Source: Bacteroidota bacterium (lineage in GTDB: Bacteria > Bacteroidota > Bacteroidia > J057 > JADKCL01). From it: DNA of 64,000 bases. Made by a program: the position numbers and the translations under genes. Positions 36,402 through 45,823 of this stretch are shown one piece after another. Under the pieces are notes generated by a model. The model saw only the letters and a program-made list of their open reading frames with translations. It searched no databases and was not told the DNA's origin. Location: assembly GCA_016718825.1 (NCBI GenBank), contig JADKCL010000073.1, forward strand, positions 1 to 64,000, read 5' to 3'. Within the stretch, counting starts at the first letter, position 1. Each line of letters opens with the position of its first letter.

Positions 36402-36509
36402 AAAGAACGGGTGACTAATGAATGAAAAGAACGGGTGATTTTTGATTCTTTAAAGAACTGGTGACTATTGAATGAAAAGAACGGGTGATTTAGAAAAAAG
36501 AACGGGTGA
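36402..36509. repeat. Array of five AAAGAACGGGTGA motifs
   Basis: The 13-base motif occurs at about 36402, 36426, 36452 (with T for one G), 36476 and 36497, spaced 21-26 bases. The alternation of longer and shorter spacers (ACTAATGAATG / TTTTTGATTCTTT) shows a 50-base unit duplicated once plus a partial copy. A degenerate sixth motif (AGAGGGTGA) lies at 36381. It sits 15 bases upstream of the minus-strand start at 36366 and after the stop of the lipoprotein gene. Confidence 0.75.
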
Positions 36510-36532
36510 TATTGATTCTAGGTCATAAAGCC

Positions 36533-37438
36533 CTATTCAAAAGGGTTCTCAAGCGAACAGTCGCTTGGAACGCTGATACAAATTCCATTGTCATCGGTGG
36601 TTGTGATGGTGACTGAACAAATGGAAAGGTCAATGCAGTACCTTTCCTGAGAGGCACAGTCCAAGATGATCAGTTTGTCGCCATGGGTAAATGTGCAAAT
36701 CGAATTGTTGGGAAAGCAAGCGAGTAACCGCAATCCGTCGGCTGCATAGTCAGAAACCATGCCGTCGGTGACCGTGACATCGGGACCTGGCGCTTCGCTT
36801 GCAGGGCAGCAGCTGTCGGGCGCCTCCGCAGCGCAATTTCCCACGACCTTAAAATTGTCGATGATCACGACAATGGTACCGGTATCGTTGGGCATGTAGC
36901 GATTTTCGCCTTGAAATGTATAGTCAATTTGCGTCAAGGCAATGAACGAAGGATCGAGTTTCCGCGATGAGACATCCACCCGAACCGTCCTTTGTGCAAA
37001 CGAAAGATCAATCGGCAAGGACTCCAATTCAATCTGATTGCCCGTGCTGACACTGAGGGAACCGTTTGCCTCCCTGACAATCAGGAAACCAAGCCCGGTG
37101 GTATCTTTTAGAAGGCGCTCGCCATCTTTGAGGCTCAATACTTTGTTTTCAATGATCACGCCGAGCTTTTCGGCTTTCACGGCATCGGGCCGTCCAAACT
37201 GCGTGAAAGTGATATTGCTGCCGGCTTCTTTGAGATTCATGGCCTCCAAAACGGGTTTCCCGTCTTGCAAACGCAACCGGTAGGTGCCCGGTCCATCCAA
37301 ACATTGTTCTTTGCCTCCTGCTTGGAGACAGATTTTTTCTTTGGTGAGGGTGAGACTGTCTGTAGGGGCTGCCGTCGGAGTACAGGCCGCGAAGCAGATC
37401 AAAAAGACAGCAAAGAATGAAAAATAAGTCGCTTTCAT
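36533..37438 (-). CDS. Lipoprotein of unknown function, cysteine-rich
   Basis: The signal MKATYFSFFAVFLICFAAC has its lipobox Cys at residue 19. The mature 280 residues are beta-rich, with strands such as LGVIIENKVLSLKDGERLLK and TIVVIIDNFKVVGNC, and a late cysteine cluster (DSCCPASE, LLACFPNNSICTF, DCASQERYCIDLSICS). Alternating Cys suggests disulfides outside the cytoplasm. No family is recognised. It diverges from the helical repeat gene at 37675. Confidence 0.65.
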   Translation of the reverse strand: MKATYFSFFAVFLICFAACTPTAAPTDSLTLTKEKICLQAGGKEQCLDGPGTYRLRLQDGKPVLEAMNLKEAGSNITFTQFGRPDAVKAEKLGVIIENKVLSLKDGERLLKDTTGLGFLIVREANGSLSVSTGNQIELESLPIDLSFAQRTVRVDVSSRKLDPSFIALTQIDYTFQGENRYMPNDTGTIVVIIDNFKVVGNCAAEAPDSCCPASEAPGPDVTVTDGMVSDYAADGLRLLACFPNNSICTFTHGDKLIILDCASQERYCIDLSICSVTITTTDDNGICISVPSDCSLENPFE

Positions 37439-37674
37439 AGAGTTCTTAAAATTGGTCTTGTGGTCTTCCAGGAGGACACTACAAACCTAGCATTTGGACT
37501 TTTGAGCACAAATTCAATGTTTTTTCAAATTCAGCAATCCAAATTCACCTTTTCAATTAAAAAGCATTCATTTGATCGTATTTTTATCTTTTTAATCAGT
37601 AATTTGAATCCAATTAGACTGCAAAAATCCAGCCGAATTCGCGTTGACAAAATGGGCAATTGATTTGGAAAGCG

Positions 37675-39195
37675 ATGGGAATCAAGGCATCAGATGATTT
37701 GTTCCAATTGGTGCGTTCGATGACGGCAGCGGAACGGCGGGCCTTTCGGTTGCTTTCCGAACGGCATTCCCGGCAAGACGGCAACAACTACATTCTGCTG
37801 TTTGACGCACTTGTCGATCAGTCGCATTACGATGAAAACGAATTGCGGGAAAAATTTGAAGGCAAGGCCTTCCTCAAAAACCTCAGTGAGGCCAAATCCT
37901 ATCTCTACGATGCCATTTTAGCCGGCTTGCGGTTCACACGCGGGCCAGAATCCGCCGAAACGGAATTGCGGGAAATGCTGGACCACCTTGAAATTTTGCA
38001 TGCAAAAGGATTGCCGGCCCAGGCGGAAAAGCTCTTGAAAACTGGACTTTCCAAGTCGCGCCAACTTGATCTGCATGCCTTTACGGCAGAATTTCATCGC
38101 TGGCAGCGACGCCTGAGCAAATGGCGGGGCGGCAAAACCTTGCTCCCGGAATTGGTCGAAATTGGAAAAGAGGAGGCATTGGCCATTTCGCGGTTGGCGC
38201 AGGAAGCCCATCTCCGCGATCTGATGGGCCGCATTCAAATCATCTTTTCGCAGCAAGTTGATGACCGTAACCCTGATTTGCAAGCCGAATTGGAAGCTCT
38301 GTGGGCTGATCCGGCATTGCGCGAGCCACCTGAGGAGGTCGGTTTCCATGCGAAGGTCTCCTATTATCTAGCGCATGCCTATTATCAGCGTTCGCAGGCC
38401 AAAACTCGGCTTTCCATGGAGGCTTGGCAGTCGCTTGTGGCGACCTACGAGGCCTATCCGATCCAGATCAAACGGCAACCCGACCAATACATCAATGCCC
38501 TTGTTTCGCTTCTCGACGCGCAGCTGAACAACAATGACCTTGAACGTTTTCTCACGGATCTTGACCGCCTCGTCAGTCACAAAGCCAAAGAAACCAGCCT
38601 TGTGGCGCGCATTTTTTTCCTGAAACACCACTTGATGCTGCGGTATGCGCTTATCACGGGCCACCTTGACCAAGCAATGGTGAATGCGCCAGAATTTGAA
38701 GCGGGCATGACCAAATATGGTAAGTACCTGAATGCCAGTCTCGAACTGACGTTTCTTTACAACCTTTGTGCACTCTATTTCGTTGCTGAGCGTTATCCGG
38801 AGGCGCAGCGGTACATCAACTTGGTGCTCAATCGGCCGCATTTGCCACTCCGCGAAGACATTCTGGACGCTTTGCGGTTGCTCGAAATGATCGCGCGTTA
38901 CGCGCGTGGGCAGCTGGATGTGCTTACGCACTTGCACAAGTCACAAGAGCGCCGCTTGCGGCAGCAACCCAATAAACCGCTTTTCGGCCAAATAACGCAT
39001 CGGTTCATCGGAAAACTGCTCGACGCAGTCGACGCCGCGGAGACACGGGCAGCCATCCTTGAAATCCACGAACAACTCCTCGCCCTCGGTCCAGAAATCA
39101 AACCTACGGGTTATGATGAACTCTGGATTTGGGTCCTGAGCCGACTGGAGAATAAAAGGATGGTCGATGTGGTGCGACAGATGGGAGTAACGTGA
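37675..39195 (+). CDS. Large alpha-helical repeat protein of unknown function
   Basis: The ATG at 37675 gives 506 residues, nearly all predicted helix, with TPR-like pairs: HAKVSYYLAHAYYQRSQAK, LELTFLYNLCALYFVAERYP and EAQRYINLVLNRP. The N-terminus (MTAAERRAFRLLSERHS) is a recurrent start for a Bacteroidota family of cytosolic helical proteins. No catalytic motif is visible; it should act as a scaffold. It is monocistronic between a divergent lipoprotein and a T9SS gene. Confidence 0.65.
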   Translation: MGIKASDDLFQLVRSMTAAERRAFRLLSERHSRQDGNNYILLFDALVDQSHYDENELREKFEGKAFLKNLSEAKSYLYDAILAGLRFTRGPESAETELREMLDHLEILHAKGLPAQAEKLLKTGLSKSRQLDLHAFTAEFHRWQRRLSKWRGGKTLLPELVEIGKEEALAISRLAQEAHLRDLMGRIQIIFSQQVDDRNPDLQAELEALWADPALREPPEEVGFHAKVSYYLAHAYYQRSQAKTRLSMEAWQSLVATYEAYPIQIKRQPDQYINALVSLLDAQLNNNDLERFLTDLDRLVSHKAKETSLVARIFFLKHHLMLRYALITGHLDQAMVNAPEFEAGMTKYGKYLNASLELTFLYNLCALYFVAERYPEAQRYINLVLNRPHLPLREDILDALRLLEMIARYARGQLDVLTHLHKSQERRLRQQPNKPLFGQITHRFIGKLLDAVDAAETRAAILEIHEQLLALGPEIKPTGYDELWIWVLSRLENKRMVDVVRQMGVT

Positions 39196-39440
39196 GCTTG
39201 CTAAGTTCAGAGATCAGAGTTTTCAGCTTGGTGATGAGTTGTTGAGAGTTGAGAGCTTCATTGTCATGCAGAACGAAGTGAAGCATCTTCGGTTTTGGCA
39301 GCAAAAGACATTTGTCAGGGTTGGTTGTTTCTACGTTTTCAGGCGCTGCCGTGCGTATCTGGAAATGCCTTATCTTTCCTGTGTTGTTTCCAATTTTTGC
39401 GGGTTTCAAATGCTGCATTTTCGTGGTCAATGATTTTTCA

Positions 39441-41426
39441 ATGAATGCTTTTTGTCGCCTTTTTGCTTTTGGTCGGGGTCGGATGCTCTTGGCCTTGCTG
39501 ATGATGGCCGGGTGCTTTTCCGATGTATCAGCGCAGTACTATACCGAGCATTTTGACGATGTTCCAGCTTTGTGGAGCAATGGTTGGGCGCAACAAAACC
39601 GGAGTGCGCTTCCAGGATCGATCCCGAATTGGTTTCAGGGAGACCCCGGAAATTTCGCGGCTTTTGATGGCGGCGACACAGCATATATCGCTGTGAGCTA
39701 CAATTGCGGAACCGGCAGCAATACCCTGAGCAACTGGCTCTTTACGCCGACCCGAACTTTCACCAATGGCGAAAAATTTTCCTTCCGAACGCGAACGGTC
39801 AGTGCCCCCAATTATCCCGACCGTCTCCAAGTGCGACTCAGCCTCAACGGGGCAAGTACCGATGTAGGGACCACTGCAACCTCTGTTGGGGATTTCACTA
39901 CGCAACTTTTGCAGATCAACCCAACACTTACAGCATCAGGTTACCCCAATGTCTGGACAGAATACACGATTATTATTACGGGATTGACTGCGCCCACCTC
40001 TGGCCGGATTGCATTCCGCTACTTTGTCACAAACGGCGGCTCATCCGGGGCAAATTCCGAGTATATCGGTATTGACAGCGTCGCCTATTACCTCCCTCCT
40101 CCCGGAGATTTGCGGATGCGTTCCATTCAACGCATGGAATACACCATTTTTCCTGAGCGCCATACCTATTCCGGCTATCTCTATGGGAATTTCCAGAATT
40201 ATGGCTCGACAACGGTGAATGCAGCCTACATGAAAGTGAATGTACTCGATAGCGCTGGCACACAGGTTTACACAGCCAACAGTGCAATGCATGCCAACAT
40301 GGTGCCTGGCGACAACATGCTGGACTCCGTTCCTGCTCCGAACGGTCTTGCTCCTGGTAAATACACGCTACAATACATCGCCTTGCACAACGCATTCGAC
40401 GGCGATCACAGCAATGATACCTTGTACGACCACTTTGAAATATCGCCGCTTACCTATGCACGCGACAACGGAATTGCAATCGGCGGGATCGGGATCGGCG
40501 CCTACGTCGGGGGATATGTCGGTCAGGAATTCCATTTCAACCAGTCAGACAATCTTGACAGTGTTTGGGTGCACGTCACCAAAGGATTCACCGGGCAACC
40601 CCTTGCTGTCGTCGTTTGGGACATGCTCGATGGTGTCCCCAATCAAATTGTAGGGTCCACCGACACCCTCGTTTACACCACCGATTCTGCAATGTCCTAC
40701 GTCTTGCCGATGCATGGCGGACGATTGCAATTGCCTCAAGGTGATTTTGTCGTGACGATGGTGGAATTCGATTCGACCCTGCATGTGGGAATGTCTTCAG
40801 GAGCATTTTTCCCAGGAACTACGTGGCTGAGCTGGCCGACTTTGCCGGCTGTTGATTGGCGAAATGTGGAATTTTTCGGACTGAATGCCTACAAACATCC
40901 GCAGATGATCAGGCCGATCCTTTCAGTTTGCGACCTCGTTACGGAGGCAGTGATGTGGCCACCCTCCTCTCCAGGTGCTCAAGATGGTTCTGTGGCTGTG
41001 TATGTCGGTGGCAGTCATGGGCCATGTACTTATGTTTGGAGCAACGGATCAACTAATCCGGGTGGTATCGGTGGGCTTGGGCTGGGAACTTATTCGGTGA
41101 CAGTCACCGATGCCATCGGCTGCACCTCCGTTGCAAGTATAGACTTGGTTGTCAGCAACGATCAACCAATAAATCCGGTAAAATTCACTTTGTATCCCAA
41201 TCCCAACGACGGCAAATTCAGGGTGACTGTGCAAACAGGTGAGCCGACCGAACTCGTCATGGAAATCAGGGACATCCTGGGAAGACTTGTTCTTACTGAA
41301 AAGGTGGACTGGGTCCGCGAATACAACAGGGATGTGGACCTCAGCCAAAAGCCGGGAGGAATATATCTTGTCTCATTGCAAGCCGCCGACGTCAGACGGA
41401 ACTTCAAGATCGAGGTGATCCACTAA
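39441..41426 (+). CDS. T9SS-secreted protein with choice-of-anchor J-like and SprB-like domains
   Basis: The ATG at 39441 starts a signal peptide region ending DVSAQ. Residues about 25-225 form a jelly-roll resembling choice-of-anchor J/MAM modules: YYTEHFDDVPALWSNGW at the start, SNWLFTPTRTFTNGEKFSFR, then SEYIGIDSVAYY. Middle residues hold beta domains. A SprB-type repeat follows (TYVWSNGSTNP, then GLGLGTYSVTVTDAIGCTS). The C-terminus is a T9SS sorting domain: KFTLYPNPNDGKFRVTVQTG, LGRLVLTEKVDW, GGIYLVSLQAADVRRNFKIE. It is probably a surface adhesin or enzyme accessory; no catalytic site is visible. Confidence 0.8.
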   Translation: MNAFCRLFAFGRGRMLLALLMMAGCFSDVSAQYYTEHFDDVPALWSNGWAQQNRSALPGSIPNWFQGDPGNFAAFDGGDTAYIAVSYNCGTGSNTLSNWLFTPTRTFTNGEKFSFRTRTVSAPNYPDRLQVRLSLNGASTDVGTTATSVGDFTTQLLQINPTLTASGYPNVWTEYTIIITGLTAPTSGRIAFRYFVTNGGSSGANSEYIGIDSVAYYLPPPGDLRMRSIQRMEYTIFPERHTYSGYLYGNFQNYGSTTVNAAYMKVNVLDSAGTQVYTANSAMHANMVPGDNMLDSVPAPNGLAPGKYTLQYIALHNAFDGDHSNDTLYDHFEISPLTYARDNGIAIGGIGIGAYVGGYVGQEFHFNQSDNLDSVWVHVTKGFTGQPLAVVVWDMLDGVPNQIVGSTDTLVYTTDSAMSYVLPMHGGRLQLPQGDFVVTMVEFDSTLHVGMSSGAFFPGTTWLSWPTLPAVDWRNVEFFGLNAYKHPQMIRPILSVCDLVTEAVMWPPSSPGAQDGSVAVYVGGSHGPCTYVWSNGSTNPGGIGGLGLGTYSVTVTDAIGCTSVASIDLVVSNDQPINPVKFTLYPNPNDGKFRVTVQTGEPTELVMEIRDILGRLVLTEKVDWVREYNRDVDLSQKPGGIYLVSLQAADVRRNFKIEVIH

Positions 41427-41509
41427 AAATATCTTATAAATCAGCAAGTTACCTTTCCACGGACCGATTGGGCTTTTGCAGACTTACGCGATTCGGAACA
41501 GCGCATGAC

Positions 41510-42046
41510 CTACTTTTCCAAGTGCTGTTTGAGCACCCCGAGGCTGGTTTCCATGTCCTTTCCCAGTGCTTTGTCCATGTCCATGATCAGCAAAAACAGA
41601 TTCATCGGATAGGTCATTGCACTTGTCATGCTCCAAGTGACAGTCGTGTTGACGCCACCGTGATCCTCCAATGAAAATGGTGTTTTGGCCACAGCTTTAA
41701 AGGGTCTTACGAACCGTACTTCGACATCCACGAATTTGCCGGGAATGAGTTTCATGATTTCCTGCTCGCCTTCGCCTGCCTGTTTGTTGCCATTCCAGCC
41801 ATAGACGAAGCCAACTTCTCCATCGGTGCCTTTGTAAATTTTCTGCATTCCGGGATCAGATTGGACCCATTTGCTGAAAATGTCCTGGTTTTTAAGGTGG
41901 CGCACGAAATCATAGACTTCCGTAACCGGGCGATCGATGATGATCTGCCGCTGTATGCTATAGCCCTTTTTTGTGAACAATGCGAGGATCAGCAGGAAGG
42001 CAATGAAGCCCACCACGCCAAGCAGGATATAGAGGAGGATATTCAT
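41510..42046 (-). CDS. SRPBCC (START/Bet v1-like) protein with N-terminal membrane anchor
   Basis: The N-terminal helix MNILLYILLGVVGFIAFLLI anchors a soluble 150-residue domain: IIIDRPVTEVYDFVRHLKNQ, then FSKWVQSDPGMQKIYKG, GFVYGWNGNKQAGEGEQEIM and VTWSMTSAMTYPMNLFLLIM. This order (phosphodiester-like start, W near residue 60, G-x-G-x-Q block, final long helix) is typical of polyketide-cyclase/dehydrase-type SRPBCC proteins, which bind hydrophobic ligands. The ligand is unknown. It stands alone. Confidence 0.75.
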   Translation of the reverse strand: MNILLYILLGVVGFIAFLLILALFTKKGYSIQRQIIIDRPVTEVYDFVRHLKNQDIFSKWVQSDPGMQKIYKGTDGEVGFVYGWNGNKQAGEGEQEIMKLIPGKFVDVEVRFVRPFKAVAKTPFSLEDHGGVNTTVTWSMTSAMTYPMNLFLLIMDMDKALGKDMETSLGVLKQHLEK

Positions 42047-42264
42047 ATGAGACTAATTTCAAGGCATTTCGCAACGGGGATGCGACCTTGCGAAGATAAT
42101 TGCGATTCTGGAAAGCAGGGATATCTGCTCAAAAAAAACTTCGCAACTTCCTGTGTTAGAATCCTTGTCAAGAATCAGGACAACCTGGCAACAAATAGTT
42201 GGTTTTGCATTGCTGGCATCAAATCACTCACAAATGTTTCCTGGACTGCCTATTGTCTATTGTA

Positions 42265-42375
42265 AAAGATCTTCGTGATGTACGCAGTGTTGACTCTTTT
42301 CAAAGGTCTTCGTGATGTACTCAGCGTTGTCTGTTTTCAAACGTTTTGGTGATGTGCTTCGCAGTTTCCCATTGC
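42265..42375. repeat. Tandem 37-bp repeat, three copies
   Basis: Copies begin at 42265, 42302 and 42339, each with AAAG or AAAC, then TCTTCGTGATGTAC-type text and ending TTTTC in the first two. Copies 1 and 2 are about 85% alike; copy 3 is more diverged. The period is not a multiple of three, so it is not coding. It is followed by a CCATTCTCAATTT repeat at 42400-42430. Confidence 0.7.
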
Positions 42376-42399
42376 TTGCGCGAACCCTTTGGGTTTCTC

Positions 42400-42432
42400 C
42401 ATTTTCCATTCTCAATTTTCCATTCTCAATTC
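42400..42432. repeat. Short CCATTCTCAATTTT tandem repeat
   Basis: The words CCATTTTCCATTCTCAATTT and CCATTCTCAATTCTC follow each other with small variations just beyond the stop of the DUF4261 gene. The low-complexity sequence resembles the simple repeats that flank the S23 element, though the words differ. Confidence 0.5.
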
Positions 42433-43359
42433 TCACCGCACCGCCCACGGCTCTCCCGGATTGATGTCCACTACCACCCTGCGGGGTTCGACAAGAGCGG
42501 CTTCATGACGGCATTTCCAGCGCTGGCTCTCCTCCCAACCACTGAGGGTATTTCCGTCCTGGATCACGTCACCGTTTTCAAAAATGTAATGTCCTGTGCC
42601 ATAGAGCATGCCGGCAAGTTGATTCACATCGAGGTCGCGGCAATGAATTTGCAGATCGGGTAATCCAAGGGCAGACAAACCGAGCGTATCCATCACGATT
42701 GCCTCTTCATTGCCATTCTCGACATTAAAAAGACGAACATTCAATGGGCCTAGCAGCCGGTCATATCCCGGACTCATCGGGACGTTGGCGAGGTAAGCGT
42801 CTCCATCGACAAACAACTGACTGCGCATGAAATGGATTGCCTGCGGTCGCAGAGCTTCAACAATCACATAAAGAGCAGCCTGAAAAAGCGTGATTCTTTG
42901 ATGAATTTCCAATCCGGAGGCCATCATGTCTGTTACGAGGATGCGGCTGGGGCACGCCGCAACGACATCACGGACATTGTGAAATTGCCAGGACTGCCGC
43001 AGCGCGGGCTCATAATCAATGTTGGATTCGCCCTCACCTGCTTTTGCAACCAACACTTGCACCGGCATCTCACCCGTTGCAAACTTGACCGTATGGTCCT
43101 TGAAGAAAAAGAGCATGGATTCCTGGCTGTCGCCGGGCATATCCAAGTCTCCGCAAAGAGCAGTCATCCTGCGCTTGATTTGCTCAATGGGAAATGCGTT
43201 TGGCATTTCTCTAAAGAACAATTCAACCCCGAATGTGACGGCAAAGAGGTCTTCCGGCTCCCATTCCGCATTTTCCTGCATGTCCTTTGCTTGTGGTTCC
43301 TCCTCCTTTGGCAGTTGATTCTTACCAGCGATTCGATTCCAAAACGATTTCATTCCCAT
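42433..43359 (-). CDS. DUF4261 domain protein
   Basis: The 308-residue soluble protein starts MGMKSFWNRIAGKNQLPKEE, then has VTFGVELFFREMPNAFPIEQ. Its C-terminus reads PDLQIHCRDLDVNQLAGMLY, GTGHYIFENGDVIQDGNTLS, GWEE-x-RWKCRHEAALVEPR, which is the DUF4261 signature block: a conserved Cys-Arg-Asp-Leu followed by YIxENGDVIxDGxT. The function is unknown. It is found in enterobacteria and Bacteroidota, often near type VI or toxin-related genes, but I see none here. It is monocistronic. Confidence 0.75.
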   Translation of the reverse strand: MGMKSFWNRIAGKNQLPKEEEPQAKDMQENAEWEPEDLFAVTFGVELFFREMPNAFPIEQIKRRMTALCGDLDMPGDSQESMLFFFKDHTVKFATGEMPVQVLVAKAGEGESNIDYEPALRQSWQFHNVRDVVAACPSRILVTDMMASGLEIHQRITLFQAALYVIVEALRPQAIHFMRSQLFVDGDAYLANVPMSPGYDRLLGPLNVRLFNVENGNEEAIVMDTLGLSALGLPDLQIHCRDLDVNQLAGMLYGTGHYIFENGDVIQDGNTLSGWEESQRWKCRHEAALVEPRRVVVDINPGEPWAVR

Positions 43360-43714
43360 GGTGATAAACTATTGAATTTGCCGGTCAAAGCTAGCCAAGA
43401 AATCGCCTCGATTTGTACATCAACGTGCAGGGAAAACAGAACTGACAAAATGACAGACAATCCTTTTGCATGCTCACCGAAAACGACCCTGCACATAAGA
43501 ATCTAGCTATCAACATCTTACACAAGCAAATTTAACAAGCAAAGAAATGAAAGTACTTCCCGGCAATCACAAGGCTGACAATCAACATTTTCTGTAACAA
43601 CTGTGCATAAAACATAGATTTGGCATACTTTTTATCCTTAACTTGCAGAATAGATCGTCTGGATCCGTTGTTGACGGATGATCGCCTACGGGAATTGAAC
43701 TTTTTGCAGCTTAG
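43360..43714. other. Intergenic region upstream of a T9SS gene
   Basis: The 355 bases between divergent genes contain a TAGATTTG at 43615-43622 that fits the Bacteroidota -7 consensus TAnnTTTG for the plus-strand gene at 43715; no good -33 TTG is found at the right distance. No small gene or hairpin stands out. It is AT-richer from 43500 on. Confidence 0.4.
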
Positions 43715-45679
43715 ATGAAGATGGAAATCAGGATTTCACGTCTTGCTATACGGTTTTTGTTGGGAATGCTTGCCATTTGGGGCGTAGCATTTGCCCAAAC
43801 GACGAATATTTCAGGCGTCATCAACATTTACACGCCTGTTTTGACTCAAGGTCCATGCGCCAACGTGATCACTGTAAGCAGTTCTGCAGGATTTTCTGTT
43901 GGCGATACGGTTCTGATCATCCAAATGCAAGGCGCGATCATCGACCAAACCAATACTGCTGCTTACGGGACAATCTCCAATTACAACGGTGCAGGTTCAT
44001 TTGAAAAAGCCGAAATTCAAGCGATTGCCGGCGGGACAATTCACCTGACCCAAGATCTGGTGAATACCTACAACTTTGGTGGCAGAGTGCAGATGGTAAG
44101 TGTTCCAGTCTATCAAAATGCGAATGTTACCGGGTCATTGACGGGCCAAGCGTGGAACGGCACAACAGGTGGGGTCGTCGTCTTGGATGTGAGAGGTACG
44201 CTCAACATTACTGCGGGCGAGATCAACATGAATTCCAAAGGTTTCCGGGGCGGAGCCTTTCAACAAGTTTGTCCAAATGGCTGCAATTTCAGCGTGCAGC
44301 ACGCCAACTTTTTTTATCCTACCGGTGACTACCGTGGGGCACCGAAAGGCGAGGGCATTGCTGCCATCCCCGCAGGATTTGAGCTGGGTAAAGGCGCACA
44401 AGCCAATGGTGGTGGTGGAGCAAACGACCACAATGCCGGAGGTGCAGGCGGTGGCAACCTGAGCGCGGGCGGCCAAGGATCGGCGAACAATGAGCCTGGA
44501 GCATTCAACTGCAAAGGATTTCACCCAGGTATCGGCGGCAAGCCTTTGGCTTCATTGGCTGGCGCGCGTGCTTTCATGGGTGGCGGTGGTGGCGCAGGGC
44601 ATGGCAACAATGGTGGAATCGGTGGTTGCTCCGCTGGCGGAAACTCTACCGCTGGTTCTGCAGGAGGAGGAATCATCATCGTGATGGCTGGAACCTTGAA
44701 CGCAAGCTTGGACGCATTTCGAATCAGTTCAAGCTTTGCTAATACTGCCAATTTCGATGGCGCTGGCGGCGGAGGCGCAGCCGGCACACTTGTCCTTGAT
44801 GTAACGTCGATCACTGCTACCCCTTTCATCATTCATGGACTCGGCGGGAATGGAGGATCTGCTTCAGGAGGCGGCGGAAATCGTTGTTATGGACCTGGCG
44901 GTGGCGGTAGTGGCGGGGCAGTCATTACAAGAACGGCTACTTTGCCTGGGACAGTGACCACCTTACTTTCGGGTGGTGTACCTGGATTAATCCTGTCATC
45001 TAGCAATGGTTGCCTGAATACGAGTGGCACTGCCGTGGCAGGTGCCGTCGGTGTTGTCGTGACCAATGCACCTGGCGTACCGATGGGTACCACCGTCGCG
45101 GTTGCGCCTTGTATTTTGCCCGTCGAATACGCCTATTTTGACGCAGAACCCAGCATCCAAAACACAGTGAAACTGGATTGGGGTACCGCAACAGAGGTTA
45201 ACAATACGCATTTCGTGGTGGAGCATTCTTTGGATGCCATCAACTATGAGCCCATTGGCGAAGTTCTGTCGACTGCAGAAAATGGCCAAGGTGCAGAATA
45301 CCAATTTGTGCACCGTACTCCAAAAGTCGGCGACAACTGGTATAGAATCCGACAATTTGACCGTGACGGCCGCAGTTCAGCCTCCGAAATCAGACAAGTA
45401 AGATTTGCCCCAACGGCAATCACCATTCAACAACTCTATCCCAATCCAGTCACGGCACCCAACGCAGTGACGCTCGAAACGATGGCTCCGGCTGCATCGA
45501 ATGGCAATCTCAGCATTCTCAACATGGTTGGGCAAGTCATCTATTCGATGCCTATTCACCTTGAAACGGGGCTAAACAGCCTTGAATTGCCCACACAGGG
45601 CCTTTCCTCTGGAATGTATTTCCTTCGTGTCAATGCGGGTTCGCAAGGCGTTGCGACGCTGAAATTGAAGGTGAATTGA
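43715..45679 (+). CDS. T9SS-secreted glycine-rich surface protein
   Basis: A signal peptide (FLLGMLAIWGVAFAQ) is followed by a beta domain (SVGDTVLIIQMQGAIIDQTN and NYNGAGSFEKAEIQAIAGG). A glycine-rich core over about residues 190-440 (GGGGANDHNAGGAGGGNLSA, MGGGGGAGHGNNGGIGG, GGGGSGGAVI) resembles the glycine-rich domain found in animal ALK-type receptors and many bacterial adhesins. It then has a strand region VKLDWGTATEVNNTHFVVE (a common pre-sorting module) and a T9SS tail (LYPNPVTAPNAVTLETM, GMYFLRVNAGSQGVATLKLK). It is probably a surface adhesin. It lies 145 bases before another T9SS gene of similar tail design. Confidence 0.8.
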   Translation: MKMEIRISRLAIRFLLGMLAIWGVAFAQTTNISGVINIYTPVLTQGPCANVITVSSSAGFSVGDTVLIIQMQGAIIDQTNTAAYGTISNYNGAGSFEKAEIQAIAGGTIHLTQDLVNTYNFGGRVQMVSVPVYQNANVTGSLTGQAWNGTTGGVVVLDVRGTLNITAGEINMNSKGFRGGAFQQVCPNGCNFSVQHANFFYPTGDYRGAPKGEGIAAIPAGFELGKGAQANGGGGANDHNAGGAGGGNLSAGGQGSANNEPGAFNCKGFHPGIGGKPLASLAGARAFMGGGGGAGHGNNGGIGGCSAGGNSTAGSAGGGIIIVMAGTLNASLDAFRISSSFANTANFDGAGGGGAAGTLVLDVTSITATPFIIHGLGGNGGSASGGGGNRCYGPGGGGSGGAVITRTATLPGTVTTLLSGGVPGLILSSSNGCLNTSGTAVAGAVGVVVTNAPGVPMGTTVAVAPCILPVEYAYFDAEPSIQNTVKLDWGTATEVNNTHFVVEHSLDAINYEPIGEVLSTAENGQGAEYQFVHRTPKVGDNWYRIRQFDRDGRSSASEIRQVRFAPTAITIQQLYPNPVTAPNAVTLETMAPAASNGNLSILNMVGQVIYSMPIHLETGLNSLELPTQGLSSGMYFLRVNAGSQGVATLKLKVN

Positions 45680-45823
45680 TTTTTCCAGAAGAAAAGCATT
45701 GGAGGGAAAGTTTCAGTTGCACTTCGGCAGCTTGATCTTTGAAGCCCGCAACTGCTATTTGAAAATCACGTACGATAGCGTAGCTTTGCATGTGGCATAA
45801 TGTTTGCCAATGGTAATGGTAGT

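Noticed and set aside
36402..36509. Possible CRISPR array
   Set aside because: The repeats are 13 bases with similar, not unique, spacers and no cas genes nearby.
42265..42375. Possible CRISPR array at the 37-bp tandem repeat
   Set aside because: Copies are contiguous without spacers.
42257..42448. 63-residue minus-strand ORF
   Set aside because: It is built from the tandem repeats and crosses the stop of the DUF4261 gene.
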